Made by a program: the position numbers and the translations under genes
Shown here: piece after piece, positions 10,263 through 20,364 of the stretch
How positions within the stretch are numbered: position 1 is the first letter of the stretch
Layout of the letters: each line of letters begins with the position of its first letter
Notes under the pieces: generated by a model
Told to the model about the DNA's origin: nothing
Database searches by the model: none
What the model saw: only the letters and a program-made list of their open reading frames with translations
Origin: Chrysomallon squamiferum
Lineage: Eukaryota; Mollusca; Gastropoda; Neomphalida; Peltospiridae
Length of the DNA: 64,000 nucleotides
Assembly: GCA_012295275.1 (NCBI GenBank)
Contig: CM022670.1
Location: 41,240,474 to 41,304,473 of the forward strand
Reading direction: 5' to 3'

Positions 10263-10827
10263 TATAAATTTATGACATTGCTGTTGTCAAATGCTGAATG
10301 ATGTCAATAACTTTCCAAAGTTAGTTTGTGCCAAATCAAATAGTCTGCACAAGGCTGAACTTATTTAAAATCAGTTAAGTGCTTTGTGTTTGTAATAAGT
10401 AAACAAACAAACAAACAAACAGGGAAATATATAATGAATATGTTTGAAAATGTAAAAAATCTTTTTTTTTTTTTTTTTTTTTTTTTAGTTTTTATTGTAA
10501 TTATGCAAATAAGGCCAGCAAGGGAACAAATTTGTTACATTGTGTCACATTTGTTATTTCATTTTGCATCATTTATTATGTTTTCATAAACATTTGTAAA
10601 TAAACATTTCATCATTTTTAACATTAATCTTTTGACGTGAATGGCAGATAAAACTTGAATACATTCATAACTTTCAGTTTTATTGCTTGTTTTAATGAAG
10701 TTAGTATTTATGTATTCACAAAGCAATTACTGTTCATTTTAATACAGACTTTCTAAATGTACAGAGCTAGAAAGATAAGTTGTGATTAAAAAAACCAAAC
10801 TCTCCAGTTTAGTTGTGTGCTGCATTC

Positions 10828-11236
10828 TAAGTCGTTTTGTATGAAAGCACCTTAAGATTTAGTTGCTGCATGCAGAATGTTGTAAAAATGGTTCATAAAG
10901 TTAAAGAAAGCATTCTAAGATTTAATTACTACATATTGTGTGAAGTTTGTAGAAGTTGTGCTGTATAAAAGCACCTTCACATTTAATATTTAGATGTTGC
11001 ATGTTGTAAGAAAGGTTCGTGCAAGTCATGCTGTATAAAAACATCTTAAAATTTAGCTGTAAAAAAAAAAATTGTTCTTATAAGTCATCCTGTATAAAAG
11101 AACCTTATAGATGCTTTGTGTTGTTAGAAAATTTCTACTAATTGTATTATATAATAATACTTTTAAAATTTTAGAAATTTGTAAAAAAAAAAAAAAAAAA
11201 AAAAGTTCCTAAAAATTGTGCCATATGAAAGCACTT
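10828..11236. repeat. 60-70 bp degenerate tandem repeat
   Basis: Six or seven diverged units share a core like TGTATAAAAGCACCTTAAGA, followed by TTTAGTTGCTGCAT and TTGTAAAAATGGTTC. The core recurs near 10838, 10905, 10963, 11030, 11088, 11140 and 11221. Confidence 0.75.
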
Positions 11237-12236
11237 TATGAATTTGTAATATAACTGTTTGGTAGGTTAATGAGATTATAAACAAGAATTGTCTTTCATT
11301 CTTAATGTAAGTTTTGTGTCATTTACTGTTTTGTGTTGCTAAGCAGTGTACTTCAAGAAATGATTCTTCATAATATCAAATCCACTGAATCAGGAAAACT
11401 CAGGATATTATTTGTTACTGTGGGATACTCTACACAAATATAACTTTTTTTTTGTTGTTTTCAGCTTTTGCACATAATCAGTGAAATTTTAAAACATCAT
11501 CAATAGAAATTAATTTTATTTTGTCAAAAAGAAGCTTTTGAATTAATAATACGAGTAATAATGTATCTGTTGAAAAATTATAATAAAAAAAAAAAAAGAG
11601 TAAATTAATAATGAAATACATTTATCAAAAATTTCCATTACAAACCTGATAAACTCATAATACTAAATTCTAATGAAATTATAATTCTGATAAATTATTT
11701 ATTTTTGGCTGATTATAAAATATAATTTTCTGATTACTTAATGATGTACATGCATTCATAATAAAAATGTTGAAAATGAATTTTATCAGTTTTGACAATG
11801 TATTATGTAGAAGTTGATTTTAAAAGAATAATTTCAAAATTTCTGATCAAATATATAATTTTTTTCACCTTTTTATGTTATTTTTCTTTTTTTTTTTTTA
11901 AATCTATCCCTAAAATCATTCAAAGATAAAAATTAAGTAAATGTTCCTTCTCCATTTTTTAATTTAAATACACAAAATTTATTTATGTCTAAAAAAAACT
12001 TTTGTTTAATAAAAATATGTGACTAAAATTGTTTTTTATGAGAATGGTTTTGGTAGTCTGAATCTACAATAATACTTTTGCTGTTTTGTTCCCTTTGAAT
12101 GCTTGTTTTTAGGACTGATACTTAAAAGCTGGATTATTTATTTTGTTATTACGATGTGTAAGAAGGCTTGTACAAAGTGACATCGGCTGCGTGTTGCCTT
12201 ACAGTGAAAACCACAGTGTGTACGTACAAAACTGTT

Positions 12237-12242
12237 AATAAA
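12237..12242 (+). terminator. Candidate poly(A) signal for RIC1
   Basis: An AATAAA follows about 140 bp of unusually complex sequence, which is how a distal 3' UTR end would look. It would imply a 3' UTR near 4 kb. Several other AATAAA motifs (for example near 9402) compete. Confidence 0.25.
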
Positions 12243-13609
12243 TGTTACATCATCTCATTTTTATTTATTAAACTCTACCTTTATCAGTGTCAAGACACAG
12301 TCTTTATAGATAGATAGATATAATAGTAAATACTTTCTGCATACTTGTTTTGTTTGTCTGAAGAGGTTTATGTGAAAAATACATTCAGGTTTGTTAGACT
12401 CAGAATTTAATACAGAGTGTACTGTAAGAAAAAGTTAATAATGAGACTAACGAATTATAACGTCTTGTTTTAAATAAATCCAACACAAACTGTTTTATCA
12501 CCAGAAACCTGTACAGGTGAGATGTTTAAAAAACAACAGAAATGAATTTAAGATAAATAATTTAATAAAATTCAGACATTTTTTTTTTTTTTTTTTGCAT
12601 TCAGTAAACTTCTCTTTGTACAATCATCACTTAACTCACAGTATCACAACTAAACATCATCGTGAAATTAATTTGTAAATTGTAACATGCAAGAGCAGCT
12701 GACAAATATCTAAATCATTTTTAAAATTTTCACAATGACACAAGACATTTGTGAAAATGATTACTAACATGCTGGCTGTCAACTGAAAATAAAAATTCTA
12801 CTAACTTAACTCTGTCACAACCAGACATACACACAGATATACTCAAACACACACACTGACCAACACACAAAATATTAATGAAAATATTGTCGAGTTAATA
12901 TAAATGTATTTTGTTGTTCTGATTTCTCTGATATTTCTAACAAAAACATTAAAGAATAAAATATTTGATCATGTCTGAACATCCTGTTTGTTAAATATTT
13001 GGTAAAAAGGAAAAATAATTCTCAATAGTTCACAATACAGTATTATGCTTAAAGAAAATGTTAATTGTGAATATGTAAAAATTCACAAGATGATATATAT
13101 ATAAAAAAAATATATATATACATATATATTAAAAATTTCATAATTTTACTGAAATTGTAAAATAAAACAATAACTGAATTCATGTACAATGCTTTGAAGC
13201 AAAACAAAAAAGTAATATTAATACATAAATAAAAATGTAAAATTAATTTATAAGTTAATTAAGATCATGGATTATATAAATAAAAACTGATTAAAATGAA
13301 GATATTTGTATACAAGGAGTACCATACTTTAGTTACTTTGAATAAAAGTTTTGCAAAAGATATCTACAATATGGGCTAACTCAGTAGCTTCAAGTATTTT
13401 ACAATTATCTTGTAAAAAAAAAAAGTACACACACACACACACACATATTTATAATAAAAGCTGTGGTTTTTTGGAAAACAAATAGAAAATATAATTTAAG
13501 TACTTCATGCATTCAAGTTTTCAGATTTAAAAAATAAATAATCATTTTCATGAATCATTGACTAAAATCTCAAACACATCCCAGAAAACACAGAGCTAGT
13601 TTCATTCAA

Positions 13610-13925
13610 TACTGTATATATTCATCAACATTAAACCATCAATATATCAATACTTATCAGTACATTAAAAGTGTTTTATCAATACATCAGCATTAACTCA
13701 TCAATATATCAACATAAAATCATCAATATATCAGTACTTACTGATCAATACATAAACATGAAATCGTCAATTTATCAATATAATGAAATCATCAATATAA
13801 TTAACACTTGTTTATCCACATATCAACATCAGATTTCCAGTATCAGTATGAATTTGTTAATATATCAACATCAATTCATCAATATAGAACATGAATTCAT
13901 CATTACCATCAACAAAGTTTAACAA
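13610..13925. repeat. ATCAATATATCAACAT degenerate repeat
   Basis: Short units such as CATCAATATATCAACATTAA repeat irregularly over about 300 bp. The open frame on the + strand here is a by-product. Confidence 0.8.
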
Positions 13926-14718
13926 TAAAACCACTTACATTTAACAAATTACTTCACTTGGCTACACACTGAAAATGTCGAATTAAAAATCAAACTAAAT
14001 TTATAACATTGAAAAGCTTTCTGATGCTAACAATTTAAATGTATAAAATAAAATATGAAAAATAAAATTCAAATCATTCTTATTTCTAATTTATCACATT
14101 TTTTTTTTTTTTTTTAAATCTCTCTCTACTTTTTAACCATGAAAACAATTAACAAGATAAAAAAAAAATAATATAAAAAAAAAATAAATATGACATAATT
14201 AATAGTTTTCTGCACATAAATGTTGACACTTGAATTAGGTTAATCTTAAAGCAGTGCTTATCTGGAGGTTTTTTTTTTTTTTTTTTAAATTTCACTGTTT
14301 TTAAAATTAATTTTAATACAATCTTAATCTTCTTTTTTTATTTTTTTCCGATTTTAAGGTGACAGAAATAATCAATCATTACAACTTCTTTAAAATTTCT
14401 GTATTTCTTTTTCATCTTTGAATTCTGTTGGTGTTTTTTTTTTAGTATAATTTGTCAATATTCAAGTAACACATTAAAACAGCTACATGGAAGGATAAGG
14501 ACCCAAAATTCAAAATTTCCTTTGCAATCTCTTGACTTGAATAACAACAGCTTAATTCTGAATCATCATTAATTCAATTTTTAATTATTTTAAAAGTTTG
14601 TAAATAATTAAAAATAAAGACAATAAATTTTTTTTTAAAAATGAAACCTTATTTTTAAAAATATTTTACTTTCTTCCAAAGATGAATTTAAAAACTTGTT
14701 AAATGTAATGACACTGAG

Positions 14719-14830
14719 TTAAAATTTTCTCTCTTTCAGTTGTAGTCGTATTGACGTTGGTGCCTCTGAAAATGCATTGCTGCTGTTGATGGTGTATTCT
14801 AAAGATTTACCTTGACTTTTATCTTGAAAC
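14719..14830 (-). CDS. AGBL4: AGBL4 probable last coding exon
   Basis: A clean acceptor (CTTTTTTTTTCAG, minus strand) precedes an open segment in the phase needed by the previous exon. It reads FQDKSQGKSLEYTINSSN and ends KERKF-TAA. The residues are not recognised as conserved; support is the splice signal, the frame and the sequence complexity. If it is not used, the stop at 15153-15151 ends the protein. Confidence 0.65.
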
Positions 14831-15713
14831 CTGAAAAAAAAAGACATTAAAACTAAATAGATTACACTTCATACAAGGAGGATAAAAACAGAAATACGCA
14901 AAAATAAAATATTAAAATAAAATCCAAAAAGTAAAAAGAATATTAATAATAAAAATAATAAATTCAAAACAAAAAGGAAAAAAAAAAAAAAATAATAACA
15001 GTAATAATAATAATAAAATATTAAAATAAAATACATAATAAAAATTTGAAATTTAAAAAAAAAAAAAAAAAAACAAACACAAAAACTTAAAATAAATGAA
15101 TAATAAAAACTAAATGAAGCCAGATGCCGCAAACAAAACAAAAAATAATTTTACTTTTGTCCAGGGTAACCATCGTACTGTCTGACAGCAGATTCTGACA
15201 GTGCTCGTTCGTTGTTCTGTCGGTCCCGCTGTCGGAATGAACTCACTTTGGGTACGATGCTGCTGCTGGGCTTCGCGCTGATTCCACCAATCAGCTTGTA
15301 GTAGTCGAGAAATGTCCGCACGACGTTACGACCGAGTTTCATGTCCACGTTACAGTCAAAGAAAATATTACAGAAATCTTGTTTGTCTGTATGTATTTTT
15401 TTCTCTCTCTCTTTCTTGCTATCTTTCTTTCTTTATCTGTGTCTCTATCTCTCTCTCACTATGTGTTTTTCTCTTTGTGTATTTCTTGTCTGTACGTCTT
15501 TCTCTCTATGTTCCTCTCTCTCTCTCTCCCTCTGAGTATGTGTGTGTGCGTGTGTGTTTGTGTATGTGTGAGTGCGTGTGTGTGTGTGTGTGTGTATGTG
15601 TGTATGTGTGTGTGTATGTGTGAGTGTGCGTATGTGTGTTTGTGTATGTGTGAGTGTGTGTGTGTGTGTGTGTTTGTGTATGTGTGTATGTGTGAGTGTG
15701 TGTGTGTGTGTTT

Positions 15714-15756
<43 letters not shown>

Positions 15757-15789
15757 TGTGTCTGTGTCTGTGTGTGTGTGTCTGTGTGT

Positions 15790-15830
<41 letters not shown>

Positions 15831-15964
15831 ATAAATCTAATTCAAGGATACACGCATCCTCAGTGTAAGCCACTGACTGTCCTGTTGTTGTGGTCTGGTA
15901 ACTGAAGAATGAAACTTCCAGAGTGTAGCAGTGAACCTTCTCATCCATACAGCCTCCCAGAGTC
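14719..15964 (-). CDS. AGBL4: AGBL4 (cytosolic carboxypeptidase 6), last three coding exons
   Basis: AGBL4/CCP6 is a zinc M14-family carboxypeptidase that removes glutamates from polyglutamylated tubulin and other proteins in the cytosol, centrioles and cilia. Three minus-strand exons, 15964-15852, 15344-15155 and 14830-14719, join in phase to 137 residues plus TAA. Landmarks are TLGGCMDEKVHCYTLEVSFF, SVAYTEDA, then MKLGRNVVRTFLDYYKL. The Glu of CYTLE corresponds to the catalytic glutamate of M14 peptidases. Human CCP6 has CYTLEVSFYSY and YTEEAYMKLGRNVARTFLDY at the same spacing (recalled). The remaining tail is polar and not conserved. The zinc-binding exons are not in the window. The gene converges on RIC1. 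Confidence 0.9.
15155..15344 (-). CDS. AGBL4: AGBL4 penultimate exon (MKLGRNVVRTFLDYYKL)
   Basis: Its first two bases, AC, rebuild Tyr with the preceding T, giving YTEDAY-MKLGR as in vertebrate CCP6. Then comes MKLGRNVVRTFLDYYKLIGG and a polar tail (SSFRQRDRQNNERALSES). The donor GTAAAA overlaps an in-frame TAA (15153-15151), so retention of the next intron would end the protein right at the junction. Confidence 0.85.
15345..15851 (-). other. AGBL4: Minor-class (U12-type) intron of AGBL4
   Basis: On the minus strand the intron starts GTATCCTT, the U12 donor consensus. TTTTCTTTGAC (15365-15355) resembles the U12 branch consensus, with its A at 15356, 11 nt before the intron end; this is the usual U12 spacing. 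The join that restores YTEDAY-MKLGR places GG (15346-15345) at the 3' end, so the boundary is GT-GG. No AG gives the conserved join. Confidence 0.7.
15532..15829. repeat. (GT)n tract, (CA)n on the AGBL4 sense strand
   Basis: About 300 bp of GT with ATGT, TTGT and CTGT interruptions, making up more than half of the U12-type intron. All long open frames here are repeats of Cys/Val or His/Thr. Confidence 0.97.
15852..15964 (-). CDS. AGBL4: AGBL4 exon with catalytic Glu strand
   Basis: The acceptor is GTTGTTGTTACAG (minus strand). The first G completes a codon, then the exon reads TLGGCMDEKVHCYTLEVSFF, SYQTTTTGQSV and AYTEDA. It ends with the T of a split Tyr codon just before GTATCCTT. The long open frame that continues into the intron as His-Thr repeats is only the (CA)n tract. 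Confidence 0.9.
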
Positions 15965-16291
15965 CTGTAACAACAACAACAACAATAATTACTTTCATTA
16001 TTATTATTATTATAACAAGTATTGTTATTATTTTCACAATAAAAACAATAATTTGTTTTTCATAAAGATATACAAAGCACATAAATGGAGTCTCTACTAC
16101 AATCCAATTTTAATTCCATTTTACACCAATTGTTTAAAAATGAACATTGGAGTTATTTCCCTTTGACTGTGAAAACTACTTCCATTATTTTTTAACAGTT
16201 ATGGATGTCGTATTCAAAAAATATCACTGATAGTTTATACACTAATTACTTTCAATAAATAAAAACTGATTATATTTGTAATGCATATTTA

Positions 16292-16339
16292 TAATAATAA
16301 TAATGATGATGATGGTGATAACAGTAATAAATGATGATG

Positions 16340-16390
<51 letters not shown>

Positions 16391-16460
16391 GTAAATATAA
16401 TAATAATAATAAAAATTATAAAAATAATAAAATAACAATAAGATGATGATAATAATGTTA
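16292..16460. repeat. AAT/GAT trinucleotide repeat
   Basis: ATGATG and AATAAT units, nearly pure AAT at 16340-16388. Confidence 0.95.
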
Positions 16461-16739
16461 ATAATAAAAATAATACACTAACATTTCACAAAAATAAAAA
16501 TAAAAAAAAGAATTATCAATAACAATAAAAAAATGTAATAAAATTTAAGTTTTAAGACAAGAACTAACAAGGGAAAACAACTAAAATTTTTATTTTTTTA
16601 TTTTTCGTGGACGTCAAATAAAATCTGACATGGCTACACATGTTTTCTTCCCTTTTTATGTTCATTACACAATTTTTTTCTTTTTTTTTTTTAATTACTA
16701 AATTGTCCCCAGAGGTTTTTATGTAGCTAAATGGTGCTT

Positions 16740-16945
16740 ATGAAAAGAGCATTACAATGCGCAGTGTTTTTATAAATCTGCATTTTTCCTGTTTGTCTTG
16801 CAGAGAAAAGATAAAATTGATTCAATTAGACTACAACATGAGAAAGTTTTCAAGGCAGCTGCAAAGAACGGATTAGTGAAAAGTCCATTTTCATGTCGTC
16901 TCTTCAAAGCTTTTGAAAACCAGCTTCCTGTCTTAAACTAAATAT
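16740..16945. other. Complex island with an acceptor-like open segment
   Basis: On the + strand CCTGTTTGTCTTGCAG (to 16803) is a good acceptor. An open stretch of about 45 codons follows, including LQHEKVFKAAAKNGLVKS and ending in TAA at about 16939. The minus strand is open over the same span. No protein family is recognised. It could be a cryptic exon or a conserved non-coding element. Confidence 0.35.
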
Positions 16946-17049
16946 CCGTTATGACAGTTATCAAATATTGATCAGTTCCCAGCACAAAAAAACATTTTGT
17001 TCAATTTAATAACAAAAAAATTAATAATCAAAATCTGTAAAAGACCAGT

Positions 17050-17420
17050 CCATTTATAATCAGAAAATAGGATTACTGGTGCTCTGATGCTGTGGAGGAA
17101 ATTAGCGAACCTACAGTAATCAATGGCAGTTAATGGCTGTCATGTATCCGGTGATGTTCACTTGTCCGTGTCAGCCGTTAGAGACTTTATGACTGGTTAA
17201 TTTGCATGTTCATTAGAGACAGGAACAAATGTTGTTCTCAGCGACAATGTAAGCAATCAGAGTTCCTGCCAAATTGTGATGTACCCTGATACAACAATCA
17301 CTAATCACAGTCACAAGCAGAGCTAATCAGTTCACAAATTCATCACCACTGTGTTATTACAAATATCGTAAACAGTCTCTCCATGCGGCCAACATCTGTC
17401 AGACTTTGCTTTTCTGTTTA
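17050..17420. other. Complex intronic island, enhancer-like
   Basis: Non-repetitive, with a POU octamer ATTTGCAT at 17200-17207 and several TAATCA/CATTAG words typical of homeodomain sites. No coding frame is seen. Status as a conserved element is inferred from complexity only. Confidence 0.3.
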
Positions 17421-19904
17421 AACTTTCCGTTAAACAACAAAACACTGATGAAAGAAAAGCTTTTTATTACAGCAATAAACTGTTAACATTATTACTCATT
17501 CTTAAAAAGAAAAAACAAAAATGTTCCTTATTATTATTATTTTTTGTATTCCTTTTGCTGCAAAGTGTATTTAAAAATTCAATTCATTGACCCTGAACCG
17601 AGATGATTCTAAAATCAATACAACTTAAAAGAAGGATTATAAACACTCTTTCTCTTTCTCTTTTTAGTTTTCTTTTTTCTTTGCCCTGTGGGTCACAAAG
17701 TATTAAGGTCCATGAACTAGATTCACAATCTGAAGAGAGAGCAATGTAAAATGTATAATTATCATGTTAAAGCTGACAAAAGATAAACTTTCAAAATTTT
17801 CTACATTTTAATGACATTTCAGTTACAAATATATTTCAATAAAAATTCAAAACTTGGTGAAAATGAGTTTGTTGTTAGTTAATAAAATAATCTTGTTGAG
17901 TAAACAGAGCTGACAAAAGCCTGGAGATAGTGAATAAATTTCATTTAAATAATAAATATAGTCTATGTTAGTGAAAAGATGGGTACCATAGAAGACTTCA
18001 GTTCAACAGAATTTAAAAAAATGTGATAATGATATATAACTGTGACAGAAACTAATAAGGGGACTTGAACTCACTATCTCACTGTCTTATTTAAACAATA
18101 TATGTAAAAGATTATGTGAGAAGAAACACAAGAAAATGTGAAAATGCTTTACTAAACATGCTACTCTCTTAGTGGAAGTCAGTATCCATATAATTAAGTG
18201 TTTAAGCAATACATGGAAAAGATTAATGAAGAAAAAAAAAAGATTTGTACATCACATGTTACTCTCTCAGTAACTAACCACATAATTAACAGTTCTTTCT
18301 TGTTTCAGTCCGTGTTCACTAAGCACTTCACAAAAAATAACTGATCCATGTTTTCCTGTCTGTGGGGGTGTAAAATGTATAAAACACATTTTGCTGCTAA
18401 ATAAAAAAAATGTCAGAAAAAGCAAAAGAAGACACTGACTGGTAGGACAGGAAATAAATCACTGTGGTCTCACAACGTTATTAAGATCTTCAGTACTTGT
18501 ATTATTTTTATTATTATTATTTGATTTTTTTAAACTTTTATTGCAGTGTTTAGCTGTTTTTCAGATATCAGAAAGTTATGGATGAAGCCATCAAGAGTTA
18601 AAAGTTATGGATGAGGCTGTCTGTTTGAACAATGACAGTCATCCGTTAAAGAAAATGTGAAAGAGATTTCACTGCAAATATTCATTACTTGCACAGAGTC
18701 AGGAGCCAATCCAGTTAACTGAGAAAACAGGGAACACTGTCATTATGGTAGATTCACGTGCAAGATGAAAAAACAAAAACAGGTTTCAAAGAAAAATAAA
18801 ATTTTATGATAAAAAAAAAATAGGAGATCTGCATCAGAAGAGTCCCTACCACTGAGAAAGTTTGGACAGAACCTGAAAATCTAAATGATGTATTATAAAA
18901 GCAATTTTTTTTCATTATACACAATTTCCCAAAACTTGTGTGAAAGCAGATTCATCAAAACCAAATACTACCTCACACTGCATGGCTCAAGCTTTATTTG
19001 TGTTAATCAATGAATTTCAATTTTGTTCTAAATTCATTTTTGTTGCCTCTAATTTTTTTCTCTCACTATAACTGATAGAAATTTAAATAGAAATTTAAAA
19101 TAAAAAAAAATAAAAAAGTTAAAAGGAAAAAGGAAAAAGGCAATAATAGAAACTACTTTGTAAAAACTAACCTGTAAAGTCTCTATTGTATGGACACACA
19201 GACAGGACAGTACATACCACAGTATTATGTGTAAACATTTTCACTTTCAGATGGGAGACACCAGTACATGCGGTGCGACTGGTAATGACTTGTGTAGTTG
19301 TATTAAAGAGAAAACTGGTTACATTTACTGAAGCAGACGTTTAAAATCTCTAATCCAGCAGAGAGGATCATTTCTCATTTCAAACTCCACTGACAATTAG
19401 CGACACTGAAACAGTCTGTGATTTCTAACTCAGACACTGACTAAACTTTGTTTACACTAATCTTTAAACTGGTTTTCACATGCATAACAAAATAACAATG
19501 ATTTATCCAATTTACTGCAGTCTGAAAGCAGGAACTGTTTTTTTTTTTAACTTGTATATGAGAAATGTCTCTTCCCTTCTGATCTGTTCTAGTACATATG
19601 TACTTACATGTATGTCATAATTACATAACAGAAATAACTCTATAGCAGATGTAACATATTTTGTTTATATTAGACAGTTATTGTGCTATATTTGTAATAT
19701 TACTGTATAATACGACATATGGCTGACATATGACAATATTTCCGAAATTAATCATGTATGTGATACACACTATTCGGATATCTGCCAAAAAAAAAAAAAA
19801 ACGGATAAAAAAAAAATAAAACAAGAAAAAAACATCAATAAGTTGTTTACTGATAACATCAGTTTTCTTAAAGAAACAAAAAAAATAAAGAAATGTCCAG
19901 ATTT

Positions 19905-20350
19905 GAGAAAGTCATCAGTGAGCGAGGCTGTTTTGATGGACGCTGGTTCTCTGTAAGCCAGACGTGATTGGATTTCTCAACACAAACAGCCTCAGTGATT
20001 ACAAGTGATCACCTACAGGACATCTAACCACCGTTTGTGTCAGTCCTCATTTCACGTCTGGCCTCTTTCTGTGCATGTGAAATGCTGAGGACGCTGGTGA
20101 AAGATTTGATTGTGAAGTCGTCTCTGCAGACCACATGAAGACATTCCGTCCGTCTGTCTGTCTGTGCAGCAATTACCTCCATGTGTGACGTGATTCCCCA
20201 ATATGGATGCTTATCAATACATCAGCAAACATGAAGAGCAATTGACTGCGATGTTGTCTGCAGATTGCTGTCTGATAGCAACGACCACGCTGACTGCACA
20301 GCAATGTTTGCACAATGAGGTCTGCAGCGAGGTAGAGAGAGAAAAAAGTG
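19905..20350. other. Complex intronic island beside the satellite
   Basis: Non-repetitive apart from a short CCGTCTGTCTGTCTG run, with higher GC than its surroundings and no convincing exon on either strand. It directly precedes the 20.4-kb minisatellite. Confidence 0.3.
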
Positions 20351-20364
20351 TAAACTAATTACAT

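Larger units (their letters stand above)
8289..14718. other. Interval between convergent RIC1 and AGBL4 stops
   Basis: No coding exon was recognised. The left part is presumably RIC1 3' UTR and the right part AGBL4 3' UTR. Contents besides the listed repeats: CTAA-type repeats near 8398-8421, many A or T runs (10462-10487, 11184-11203, 12575-12597), and an ATCAATAT-type degenerate repeat at 13610-13925. AATAAA hexamers are too frequent here to place 3' ends from sequence alone. On the minus strand, AATAAA at 14337-14342 lies about 380 nt after the AGBL4 stop. Confidence 0.6.

Noticed and set aside
15312-15834. Cys/Val-rich + strand frames
   Set aside because: Translation of the GT microsatellite.
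15445-15948. 167-codon minus-strand frame
   Set aside because: Only its first part is the AGBL4 exon; the rest is the (CA)n of the intron read as His-Thr.
18055-18105. Minus-strand GAGTTCAAGTCCCC, a B-box match
   Set aside because: No supporting A box; too weak to call a tRNA or SINE.
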